In this document: positions 1 through 6,463 of the stretch, one piece after another | Position numbering within the stretch: the first letter of the stretch is position 1 | Layout: the number at the start of each line of letters is the position of its first letter | Assembly: GCA_013330385.1 (NCBI GenBank) | Contig: DUIL01000090.1 | Coordinates: 1-6,722 of the forward strand | Origin: Candidatus Thalassarchaeaceae archaeon | Lineage (GTDB): Archaea > Thermoplasmatota > Poseidoniia > Poseidoniales > Thalassarchaeaceae | Reading direction: 5' to 3' | DNA length: 6,722 nucleotides | Notes under the pieces: generated by a model | Databases searched by the model: none | Seen by the model: the letters and a program-made list of their open reading frames with translations, nothing else | What the model was told of the DNA's origin: nothing | Translations under genes and position numbers: made by a program

Positions 1-1200
1 TGGGATGGCGGATTTGTTTGTACTGGAACAGAGGCTAAGGTGCCGGATGAATGGCTTGAAAGTAGTTTGGATAATGCTAGTGTTACTTTCAATGGTGAAG
101 ATATTCGATGGTCAAAGGGATTAGAAAAAGAAATTGTAGAAAATGAAAAAATTACCGACTCGGGATGGTTGAAATTAGATTTTGGAGATGTGGTCGTTGG
201 GCTCTGTAGTTCCTCTTTATCGAAGACTAATGATGCACCATTTGTGCCATCAATAGCGCTTGGAATGATGCCCCCTAAACTTTCAGCGATAGCTGATGCT
301 GAATGGATGTGGCGGCCAAAGGGTTGGCCGGAAGACCGTGAATTGCCGGAAGAAGGAAAAGAACGCTTGAATGAAGTCATTCATGCTTGGATGAATCTTG
401 CACTTCCTGATGATAAAATTGTGCGGGCTTGCAAAAATTCAATTCTAAGTTCAATTGAAGAAGGGTTCGTTTCTGGTAACTATTGGTTCCCAGCAGACTC
501 TCAGGAAGATTTGCTCGCTCATCTACAAGGAAGTGACGATGAGCGAGGAGCATTGGCTGTAATCCTAGACTCATTAGAAAATGGATTCTATGTACGAAGT
601 GATGGAGTGGTTTTGGAATCGGATAATGATGTAATTCGTTTTGATGATTCTTCATGCCATCCTATCCTAATCTCCTTGTGGGATGAGCATGGATTAGATG
701 TCCTTGAGGAATTGTATGGGATTGTTGGAGAAGAAGCAGAAGAAATCCTAGCAAGGCAGAGAAAAAGAAAACAGGGGTTCGGAGCATTCCTACGAGAACT
801 TGGTGAGAATCTATCTACAACAAAGCGTCTCGATAGATTGCCCTGGGAATCTAATACCCTCCCAAGCCCTCTAGGGTTTGCAGATAATCTGGTTAGAAGT
901 GCTGTGGAGAATGGAATTGCTTCAACCGTCTCGAAGGCCCGGAAAGGAAAGGGGTTGGATATGGCAATGGGATGGGCATGGCTAAATGTCCACAATAGAA
1001 CTGAATCTGATGCTTGGAGATTTGATGGGTCAAGCCGGGATAAAGGTGGAGATTGGGTTCCTGCCTTGCAGGCTCTATGGGATGCTGCTGAAGATCTACT
1101 GCTCAAAGATAACTTAGATGCAATTGAAGACTACAAGGCCGCAATGGGTTGGTTGGCTGAAATTACTGGTAGTCAATGGCGGGAAGACAAAACAAAGTGA
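1..1200 (+). CDS. Unrecognised tryptophan-rich acidic protein, probably 5'-truncated by the window edge
   Basis: I do not recognise the family and assign no function. The reading frame is open from base 1 to the TGA at 1198-1200, so the gene probably begins upstream; the visible part is 399 codons. An internal GTG at 40 is preceded by GAGG at 31-34 (5-base spacing) and would give 386 residues, so a start there is possible. No signal peptide or membrane segment is evident. Counting from the GTG, there are 17 Trp in 386 residues, several in aromatic clusters (EWMWRPKGW near 88-96, GWAWLNVHN near 309-317). An acidic stretch near residues 223-239 is followed by a basic RQRKRKQ patch near 238-244, which suggests a soluble, helix-rich protein. 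It converges on the epimerase gene with a 2-base gap. That it is a real gene is well supported by length and composition. Confidence 0.75.
   Translation, partial: WDGGFVCTGTEAKVPDEWLESSLDNASVTFNGEDIRWSKGLEKEIVENEKITDSGWLKLDFGDVVVGLCSSSLSKTNDAPFVPSIALGMMPPKLSAIADAEWMWRPKGWPEDRELPEEGKERLNEVIHAWMNLALPDDKIVRACKNSILSSIEEGFVSGNYWFPADSQEDLLAHLQGSDDERGALAVILDSLENGFYVRSDGVVLESDNDVIRFDDSSCHPILISLWDEHGLDVLEELYGIVGEEAEEILARQRKRKQGFGAFLRELGENLSTTKRLDRLPWESNTLPSPLGFADNLVRSAVENGIASTVSKARKGKGLDMAMGWAWLNVHNRTESDAWRFDGSSRDKGGDWVPALQALWDAAEDLLLKDNLDAIEDYKAAMGWLAEITGSQWREDKTK
1186..1197 (-). terminator. T-rich stretch after the epimerase gene, candidate terminator
   Basis: Read on the minus strand this is TTTGTTTTGTC, starting 5 bases past the stop of the minus-strand gene, inside the final codons of gene 1. 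It mirrors the T6 run serving the opposite direction. The tract is interrupted by G, so the support is weak. Confidence 0.25.
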
Positions 1201-1202
1201 TG

Positions 1203-2612
1203 TCAAACGTCTTTTTTCCTCCAAATGCCCAATGAATCTCTCAATGCCAATTCCACATCATAGTGGATAAAATCGTAACCCTCTTCGATTAATCGGCTCG
1301 GGAATACACGTTGGCTGTCTAGTGTTAATCTCTCACCCATTTCACCAAAAAGAATCTTGACTACAAATTTAGGTAAAGGGGCAAAGGCTGGTCTTCTGAG
1401 TACCTTGCCTAGAACTCTTGCAAACCAACGTTGTCTAACTGGATTGGGTGAAGTCAGGTTGTATGCACCACTTGACGTTGAATTCATAATTAGGTGATGT
1501 GTTGCGTATATTTCATCTTCTAAGGATATCCAAGACATCCATTGCTTGCCCCCTCCCATCGGCCCTCCGGCGCCCAACTTGAATGGAAATAGCATCTTCC
1601 CCAAGGCACCTCCTGTTGCAGCTAGGACAATTCCACTTCTCAAGAAACAAGTCCTGATTCCGGCAGCCTCGACTGGGGCTGCCGCAGCTTCCCATTCAAC
1701 ACACACATCAGGAAGATATCCGTCTCCTGATGAATTAGATTCGTCAAGTTCTTGGTCACCCCTATCTCCATACCACCCTATTGCACTTGCAAGTACGAAT
1801 GCTTCTGGTTTATTTTCTAATGAAGCGATGGTTTCAGCAAGTAAACGAGTGCTGATTACTCGTGAATCGCGAATTGCCTGCTTCCTCTTTGTAGACCATC
1901 GCTTGTCACCTATACCTTCGCCACCTAAGTGGATTACAATATCAAATCCTTCAATATCACTTGGCTGCAAATCACCGTTGACTGGATCCCAATGAATCTC
2001 ATTCGCCCCCACCTTAATATCACGCCTAACTAATCTCCAGACCTCATGACCTCCTGTGTCAAGAAATGCAACCAATTGAGTACCGATCATCCCAGAGGAC
2101 CCGGCGACCAAAATTCGCTTTCGGGATATATCTGAAAACTTGGCATGTTGCTCCAAGTCTCTTTGGAGGCGCAATTCTCGTGCATTAAACATCCTCTTTA
2201 TTCGCTTCTTCACCAATCGGCCACCGAGTATTGTGTCGGCTAAATTGCCAAGAGGGCCGAATGGTACCTGATATGTGACTTCATCCAAAACCGTGGTGAA
2301 TTCATTTGACTGTGTCAAGTCGTGGGTGTGGTCCCAAGACCAAAAAGGCCCCTTAACCATTGTATCGGCGAAGTGGTGTGGTGGATTGTAGGCAGTATGC
2401 TCTGCGACCCATGTCATCTTCAGAAATGGAGCGCCCGGGGCTGGAAATCGGAATACCCGCTGTGAACCCACCTCAAGAGAATCGTCTGCACGCACCTCCT
2501 CAGCAACCTCCCAAGGGGGCATTAATCGGCGGAATGACCCCTCATGTTCAAACCAAGCAAAAGTTGATTCAATATCTGCTTCAACTGTAGTTTCATGAGC
2601 ATATTTGTACAT
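1203..2612 (-). CDS. SRPBCC domain fused to a TIGR01777/SDR39U1-type NAD(P)-dependent epimerase-like protein
   Basis: This 469-residue protein has two domains. Residues 1-155 form an SRPBCC (START-like) ligand-binding domain, with PPW at 32-34 and a WSWDHTHDL segment at 91-99. Residues 166-469 form an extended SDR of the TIGR01777 family, often annotated as epimerase or misannotated as SulA. The dinucleotide motif GxxGxxG is GSSGMIG at 171-177. Family hallmarks are HLGGEGIGDKRWS at 228-240, SRVIST at 250-255, SAIGWYGDRGD at 276-286, QWMSWI at 357-362, GAYNLTSP at 382-389, and a DUF1731-like end with GEMGERL at 423-429. Tyr281 sits where the SDR catalytic Tyr would be, but the +4 residue is Gly285, not Lys. 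Substrate is unknown. The ATG at 2612 has a strong AGGTGAT Shine-Dalgarno. It is divergent from the desaturase across 190 bases. Family assignment is firm; function is not. Confidence 0.93.
   Translation of the reverse strand: MYKYAHETTVEADIESTFAWFEHEGSFRRLMPPWEVAEEVRADDSLEVGSQRVFRFPAPGAPFLKMTWVAEHTAYNPPHHFADTMVKGPFWSWDHTHDLTQSNEFTTVLDEVTYQVPFGPLGNLADTILGGRLVKKRIKRMFNARELRLQRDLEQHAKFSDISRKRILVAGSSGMIGTQLVAFLDTGGHEVWRLVRRDIKVGANEIHWDPVNGDLQPSDIEGFDIVIHLGGEGIGDKRWSTKRKQAIRDSRVISTRLLAETIASLENKPEAFVLASAIGWYGDRGDQELDESNSSGDGYLPDVCVEWEAAAAPVEAAGIRTCFLRSGIVLAATGGALGKMLFPFKLGAGGPMGGGKQWMSWISLEDEIYATHHLIMNSTSSGAYNLTSPNPVRQRWFARVLGKVLRRPAFAPLPKFVVKILFGEMGERLTLDSQRVFPSRLIEEGYDFIHYDVELALRDSLGIWRKKDV
1212..1217 (+). 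terminator. T6 run just after gene 1, candidate archaeal-type terminator
   Basis: A run of six T on the plus strand begins 12 bases after the stop of gene 1. Archaeal RNA polymerase can stop at short T-tracts without a hairpin. The tract lies inside the last codons (Lys-Lys) of the opposing gene, because the junction leaves no non-coding room. It is a candidate only; the organism's domain is itself inferred. Confidence 0.35.
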
Positions 2613-2615
2613 CTA

Positions 2616-2622
2616 ATCACCT
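2616..2622 (-). promoter_or_regulatory. Shine-Dalgarno AGGTGAT of the epimerase fusion gene
   Basis: On the minus strand AGGTGAT lies three bases before the ATG at 2612-2610. It matches the complement of the archaeal 16S 3' tail (AUCACCUCC) over seven bases, and it decides the start. Confidence 0.75.
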
Positions 2623-2630
2623 AATCTTTC

Positions 2631-2716
2631 AGTTTGGGATGAGGATCGCCTCATCTAATATGAGGGGCAATAGTAACGGCTGAATTTCTTCTTTTAAGAC
2701 TTTAAATTCCCAAACT
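2631..2716. repeat. 9-bp inverted repeat flanking the half-site cluster
   Basis: AGTTTGGGA at 2631-2639 is the exact reverse complement of TCCCAAACT at 2708-2716. The arms enclose the ATGAGG cluster and the likely minus-strand promoter. The 68-base spacing is long for one operator. It could be a looping site pair or chance. Confidence 0.35.
2638..2665. repeat. Three alternating ATGAGG / CCTCAT half-sites forming two mutually exclusive stems
   Basis: GATGAGG (2638-2644), a 4-base spacer, then CCTCATC (2649-2655) form a perfect 7-bp inverted repeat. The same CCTCAT (2649-2654) also pairs perfectly with ATGAGG at 2660-2665 across a 5-base loop. The middle arm can therefore join the left or the right arm but not both. 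This could be a multi-site operator for a dimeric regulator or alternative hairpins in the epimerase leader. The repeats are directly visible; the function is inferred. Confidence 0.6.
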
Positions 2717-2736
2717 TGTACACATGATAATCCGGA

Positions 2737-2744
2737 TTTATATT
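2737..2744 (+). promoter_or_regulatory. TATA-like element TTTATATT for the desaturase gene
   Basis: This AT-rich octamer lies about 60 bases before the desaturase ATG. Archaeal spacing would start transcription near 2767, giving a leader of about 35 bases. No clear BRE was identified upstream of it. Confidence 0.4.
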
Positions 2745-2802
2745 CAATGGGTCTCATGTAAGTGTGTGTGTGCACTAATTCGCTTAGTGGGGGGAAGTAA
2801 AT

Positions 2803-4359
2803 ATGGACACTACAAATGATGCTGATGTTATCATTGTAGGAGCTGGCCCGGGTGGTCTTTCCGCTGCTATGTTATTGGCTAAGGCTGGAGTAAAAGTCAT
2901 CATGTTAGAAAAATCCAATGGGGTTGGTGGTCGAACAAAAATCATCGAAAAGGACGGCTATAAATTTGACAATGGGCCTACCTTCTTCCATTACCCTGAA
3001 ATTGCTGAGGAAATATTTCAAGCGGTTGGAAGAGATGCTCATAAAGATTTGAAACTGATTAAACTCGATCCAAACTACAGAATTGTTTTCGGGATGGGAG
3101 GTAGTTTAGATGCCACTACAGATTTAGATGATATGGAAAATCAAGTTAGAGATTTATGTGGTGAAAAGAACGCAAAGGGATTTAGAAAATATGTTGTAGA
3201 TAATAGAAAGAAAATGCGACTTTCAAAAAATTGTCTTAATTCGCCGTGGAGTGGTGTTGGTGAATTATTCAGTAGAAGGGCGATACGAATCTCTAGAGTT
3301 CTAAGGCCTTGGAGATCTGTAGCTAGTGACTTAGCACGTATGCTTCCGGATGAGAGACTGCAATTGGCAATGTCGTTCCAAACTAAATACCTAGGAATGA
3401 GTCCGTTCCAAGCACCAAGTCTATTCACAATCCTAGCATATTTAGAGTATGAATATGGGATATTCCATGCAGAAGGTGGATTGGGAACAATTACTCAACG
3501 TATGGCTGATATTGCTAGAGATTTAGGTGTTGAAATCAAACTAAATGAAGAAGTTGAGGAACTAATTATTGAAGGTAAGAAAGTTGTTGGGGCAAGAACT
3601 TCGAAATGCACTTACACCGCTGATAGGTTTGTGATGAATGTTGATTTTGCAGTTGGGATGAAGGGGTTGGTATCTAATGAAGTTAGAAAGAAATGGTCTG
3701 ATGAAAAACTCGAGGAAAAATCATATTCTTGCTCGACCTTCATGTTGTATCTTGGAATGGACAAATTATACGATGCCCCGCATCATCAAATATATGCAGC
3801 CAAGGATTATGAAAATAATCTGAAAGATATAGTTGAAAATAAGGTAACTTGGGATGACCCTTCGATATATGTCCAAAACGCCAGTGTAACAGACCCTTCT
3901 TTAGCCCCAGATGGTCACTCGACTTTGTATGTTTTAGTTCCTGTAAGTAACACTCATCCAAGTATTAAATGGGATTCGATAAAAGACAAATTTAGAGATG
4001 TGATAGTTAAGCAAATGGCGCTGTTGGGCTTTGATGATGTTGAGGAACATATCATGTCCGAAACTATAGTGACACCGGATGACTGGGCTAACAGGGACAT
4101 CTACAAGGGTGCAGTGTTCAATCTCGCCCACAGCCTTGATCAAATGCTATGGAGAAGGCCAAACAATAGATTCGAAGAATTGGATGGGTTGTTCTTAGTT
4201 GGAGGAGGCACCCATCCTGGAAGTGGTTTGCCAACTATTCTTGAGAGTGGAAGAATTTCTGCCAAATTGATTTGTGCAGAAATGGGAGTTAAGCCCGATT
4301 GGAATGGGATGAATTACCAATTCGAAGACATGAAAATGTCAAGGCGCGATTCTAGATGA
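2803..4359 (+). CDS. CrtI-type carotenoid/phytoene desaturase (FAD-dependent)
   Basis: The 518-residue protein matches the CrtI family in length and end-to-end motifs. The N-terminal FAD-binding Rossmann fold has GAGPGG at 13-18, the ribose-binding acid Glu36, and GGRT at 42-45. The middle carries the conserved FHAEGGLGTI stretch at 221-230. The C terminus has GAVFNLAHSLDQ at 436-447 and LFLVGGGTHPGSGLPT at 463-478, which fits the bacterial-type phytoene dehydrogenase signature. Enzymes of this family insert double bonds into (or isomerise) C30-C50 polyenes at the membrane. Phytoene desaturase, 3,4-desaturase (CrtD-like) and dehydrosqualene desaturase (CrtN-like) cannot be separated by eye. 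No crtB or cyclase gene is present here. The ATG follows a G-rich, poorly matching ribosome site (G6 at 2789-2794). Its end overlaps the opposing membrane gene by 8 bases. Confidence 0.9.
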   Translation: MDTTNDADVIIVGAGPGGLSAAMLLAKAGVKVIMLEKSNGVGGRTKIIEKDGYKFDNGPTFFHYPEIAEEIFQAVGRDAHKDLKLIKLDPNYRIVFGMGGSLDATTDLDDMENQVRDLCGEKNAKGFRKYVVDNRKKMRLSKNCLNSPWSGVGELFSRRAIRISRVLRPWRSVASDLARMLPDERLQLAMSFQTKYLGMSPFQAPSLFTILAYLEYEYGIFHAEGGLGTITQRMADIARDLGVEIKLNEEVEELIIEGKKVVGARTSKCTYTADRFVMNVDFAVGMKGLVSNEVRKKWSDEKLEEKSYSCSTFMLYLGMDKLYDAPHHQIYAAKDYENNLKDIVENKVTWDDPSIYVQNASVTDPSLAPDGHSTLYVLVPVSNTHPSIKWDSIKDKFRDVIVKQMALLGFDDVEEHIMSETIVTPDDWANRDIYKGAVFNLAHSLDQMLWRRPNNRFEELDGLFLVGGGTHPGSGLPTILESGRISAKLICAEMGVKPDWNGMNYQFEDMKMSRRDSR

Positions 4360-4579
4360 GAAATATTAGTAAAATTTCCAAGAATTCCAGTGCGAAGATA
4401 ATGGAGAGTAATAAATCTCCTAATGCAAGTAATTTTTGCCATAATTTTGCCTGTCTCAACCACTCAATGAAACCCATCTCCTGACTTTTGAAGAAAAACC
4501 AGTTAGCTATGACTAGAACTACAAAGCCAATGGCACCAAGAAGGGAGAGGAATGCAATCCCGAGCAGCATGACAGCCAT
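4352..4579 (-). CDS. Small two-helix membrane protein of unknown function
   Basis: I do not recognise the family. From the ATG at 4579 the product is 75 residues: a hydrophobic segment at about 2-29, a short polar amphipathic linker at 30-46 (SQEMGFIEWLRQAK), and a second segment at 47-75 that runs to the extreme C terminus (EILLIFLI) and contains Asp54, Glu65 and Glu68. The same frame opens earlier, at an ATG at 4684 (110 residues), but that start lies inside the exporter gene, lacks a Shine-Dalgarno and adds a sequence of no clear character; I prefer the internal ATG. It also lacks a good ribosome site, though AT-rich sequence near 4606-4625 could be a promoter. It is the last gene in the minus-strand cluster and its stop overlaps the desaturase stop. 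It is real by hydrophobic pattern, with moderate certainty. Confidence 0.5.
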   Translation of the reverse strand: MAVMLLGIAFLSLLGAIGFVVLVIANWFFFKSQEMGFIEWLRQAKLWQKLLALGDLLLSIIFALEFLEILLIFLI

Positions 4580-4625
4580 GGTTTGGGGTTTACTATTGAG
4601 ATGAATAATGTATCGCCAGATTAAT

Positions 4626-5228
4626 TTAGTGAGGGAGGGATATCCATATTGCAACCCCAAAGAGGGAGAGGCCAAGTAATCCATTGAGGATGCGTGCCTT
4701 TTCCGGTGTCGAGAAAATTTTGCTAAGACCTACTCCGAAGGCTGCCCATGTCAGAACTGCAGGGTATCCTGCTGTGGCATTAATCACGACTAGAGTTACC
4801 TTACTTACAAATCCTGTACCGAATAAAGTGCCCCAAGATGTCATCAAAACAAGAAAGTGCACCCATGCCTTTCCGTTGACAATTTGCAACATTAATCCTG
4901 TAGTGAATCCTAATCTTTCAGTTTCTGTAGTCTCTTTTTCAGTAGAGGGGGCTTGGAAGGCTATTTTGTATCCAAGATAAGCAATATATGCGGCACCAAG
5001 ATATGTCAATAAGAGAAATGCTTCTTGATTTTCTTCAATGAATACTGTTGCCATACCAACCGCTAATCCAAGCGAGGACCAACCCACAAGCATACCTAGA
5101 GTCAGGGGGATACTCGCCCGAAATCCATGTTGTGAGCCGTGAGCCGCACAGAGCATATTGTTTGGGCCCGGAGAGAAACACATTGGAACTATGAATACCA
5201 ATAGTGCAACCAAGCCCTCATAATCCAT
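4626..5228 (-). CDS. LysE/RhtB-family amino-acid exporter, EamB (cysteine/O-acetylserine) -like
   Basis: This 200-residue integral membrane protein has the usual length and about six hydrophobic segments (roughly 5-25, 41-63, 70-90, 108-132, 141-166, 178-198). It carries the family motif SPGPNN at 19-24 and the conserved YLGAAYIAYLGYKI at 76-89. The stretch HGFRASIPLTLGMLVG (34-49) and the LQIVNGKAW stretch (114-122), in place of the common N-P-K motif of RhtB proteins, recall E. coli EamB (YfiK), which exports cysteine and O-acetylserine. Family proteins export amino acids across the cytoplasmic membrane, generally driven by ion gradients. It lies 31 bases downstream of the PLP enzyme on the same strand, so the two are probably an operon, which supports a sulfur-amino-acid substrate. 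The ATG at 5228 has only a weak GTTGAT ribosome site. The family is firm; the substrate is inferred. Confidence 0.9.
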   Translation of the reverse strand: MDYEGLVALLVFIVPMCFSPGPNNMLCAAHGSQHGFRASIPLTLGMLVGWSSLGLAVGMATVFIEENQEAFLLLTYLGAAYIAYLGYKIAFQAPSTEKETTETERLGFTTGLMLQIVNGKAWVHFLVLMTSWGTLFGTGFVSKVTLVVINATAGYPAVLTWAAFGVGLSKIFSTPEKARILNGLLGLSLFGVAIWISLPH

Positions 5229-5259
5229 AACATCAACTCATGAAACTACTTACTCGCAT

Positions 5260-6462
5260 TCAAGCAAGGGTTTCGAGGTGGACTTCGCTCTGGGCAAGCG
5301 CTGTTGATATGTCATTCCATATATCTTCGACATCTTCTATGCCTATGCTCATCCTAACATAGCCTGAAACAACTCCGGCCTCATGCCGGACTTCTTCCGG
5401 AACAAACATGTGACTGGAATTAAATGGGCATTCTACAAGGCTCTCTACACCACCAAGACTGGTAGCTTCGAAAATCAGATTGAGTGATTTCATGAAATGT
5501 AGTGAGGCGGTATCTCCACCCTTTACTACGAATCCAAGCATTCCTGTTCCCTTTGGAACAATACGCTGGGCGACTGCATAATCCGGGCTACTTGGAAGGC
5601 TTGGATGATTGACTTGTTCGATCATTGGATGTGCTTCAAGACGCTTTGCAATTTCTGCTGCATTCGAAGTGTGTATTGGCATACGTGCGTGTAGTGTCCT
5701 CATACCACGCTCTAAGAGATAGCACATGTGTGGGTCTGCGGCGCCGCCGAAGTGTACTTTCTTAGGGAAAATTTCGGCCACCAAATCTTTGCGGCCTACT
5801 ACAAACCCTGCAATCAAATCAGAGTGCCCGCCGAGATACTTGGTGGCGGAATGAATTACTAAATCAAATCCATAGTTAATTGGATTGCACGAATAAGGGG
5901 AGGCGAAGGTGTTGTCAACAATTGCAATCAAATCGTGCTTCTTGGCAATTGCCACCATTGCTTCAAGATCGCACACTTTTATCACAGGATTGGTAATTGT
6001 CTCAACATAGAGAATCTTTGTGTTTGATTGTATAGCAGCCTCATAAGAATCTGGATCGCGCATGTCAGCCATTGTTACTTCGATGCCGAATCTAGGCAAA
6101 TCTTCAGTCATTAGACCATAAGTTCCACCATAGCAATCAGCGCTTGCGACCATGTGATCGCCACTGGATAAAAGACCCATTAGAGTGGTTGATATTGCCG
6201 CCATACCGCTAGAGAATGTCTCGCCATCTTCTGCACCTTCAAGCGCTACTATCTTGGAAGCGACCGCTTCCGAATTAATGCTTGAAAGGCGTGAATATAG
6301 TGATGTGTGTTGTGCCCCATCTGCCCATCCTTGATACCTCTCATCTGTGAGTTGGTATGTTGAAGAAAGGAAGACTGGTGTTACTGCTGCACCATCTACG
6401 TTCTGTGTACCAGACCAAACTGCTCGGGTTGCAAATTCCTTGTCGGAGTGTTTCTCGTCCAT
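5260..6462 (-). CDS. Cys/Met-metabolism PLP enzyme (cystathionine gamma-synthase / gamma-lyase family)
   Basis: The 400-residue length is typical. The PLP Schiff-base lysine is Lys208 in SATKYLGGHSD (205-215). Other family residues are Tyr56 and Arg58 (LYSR) that reach the partner subunit's PLP phosphate, the SSGMAA loop at 84-89, the stacking Tyr111 in YGGTYG, ETITNP at 154-159, Asp183 in DNTFASP, SLGG at 335-338, and substrate-carboxylate Arg370 in VRMSIGIED. These tetrameric cytosolic enzymes act at the gamma carbon of homoserine esters, cystathionine, homocysteine or methionine. The usual NPT after YSRxx is replaced by Ser-Ile-Asn (61-63), and Thr334 precedes SLGG where Glu is common in CGS and CGL. 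The reaction therefore cannot be assigned among synthase, lyase and sulfhydrylase. The ATG is fixed by the family N-terminus FATRAVWSG and by a GAGGG ribosome site that lies in a hairpin. Confidence 0.93.
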   Translation of the reverse strand: MDEKHSDKEFATRAVWSGTQNVDGAAVTPVFLSSTYQLTDERYQGWADGAQHTSLYSRLSSINSEAVASKIVALEGAEDGETFSSGMAAISTTLMGLLSSGDHMVASADCYGGTYGLMTEDLPRFGIEVTMADMRDPDSYEAAIQSNTKILYVETITNPVIKVCDLEAMVAIAKKHDLIAIVDNTFASPYSCNPINYGFDLVIHSATKYLGGHSDLIAGFVVGRKDLVAEIFPKKVHFGGAADPHMCYLLERGMRTLHARMPIHTSNAAEIAKRLEAHPMIEQVNHPSLPSSPDYAVAQRIVPKGTGMLGFVVKGGDTASLHFMKSLNLIFEATSLGGVESLVECPFNSSHMFVPEEVRHEAGVVSGYVRMSIGIEDVEDIWNDISTALAQSEVHLETLA

Positions 6463-6463
6463 G

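Larger units (their letters stand above)
2613..2802. promoter_or_regulatory. Divergent intergenic region between epimerase and desaturase genes
   Basis: These 190 bases hold both promoters and several repeats. On the minus strand, TTTAAA at 2701-2706 is a TATA candidate; a start about 25 bases downstream would give a leader of roughly 65 bases containing the ATGAGG/CCTCAT repeats. On the plus strand, TTTATATT at 2737-2744 is the TATA candidate for the desaturase, predicting a start near 2767. A GT dinucleotide run occupies 2762-2772, close to that predicted start. No open frame of coding character was seen. Confidence 0.55.

Noticed and set aside
588..1106. 172-codon open frame on the minus strand inside gene 1
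   Set aside because: Antisense to a longer gene, Ser/Arg/Pro-rich with no recognisable motif, typical of the shadow of a coding strand.
1546..1995. 149-codon plus-strand open frame inside the epimerase gene
   Set aside because: Pro/Ser-rich antisense shadow of a gene with clear family motifs; no ribosome site or domain.
2360..2590. 76-codon plus-strand open frame over the SRPBCC domain
   Set aside because: Antisense to the conserved N-terminal domain; no independent support.
1203..2612. Annotation as SulA-like cell division inhibitor
   Set aside because: That name is a known misannotation of the TIGR01777 family; nothing in the sequence resembles bacterial SulA.
2762..2772. GT dinucleotide run as a phase-variation tract
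   Set aside because: Only five and a half units and non-coding; too short to claim slippage, though it lies near the predicted start of transcription.
3141..3428. Minus-strand open frame within the desaturase, with two smaller ones at 3740-3961 and 3934-4143
   Set aside because: Shadows of the CrtI-type gene, no conserved features.
4360..4440. Terminator directly after the desaturase gene
   Set aside because: No T-run of five or more until 4433-4437, well inside the opposing membrane gene, and no convincing hairpin at the stop.
4684..4980. 98-codon plus-strand open frame opposite the exporter
   Set aside because: Antisense to an exporter with intact family motifs; composition fits a shadow.
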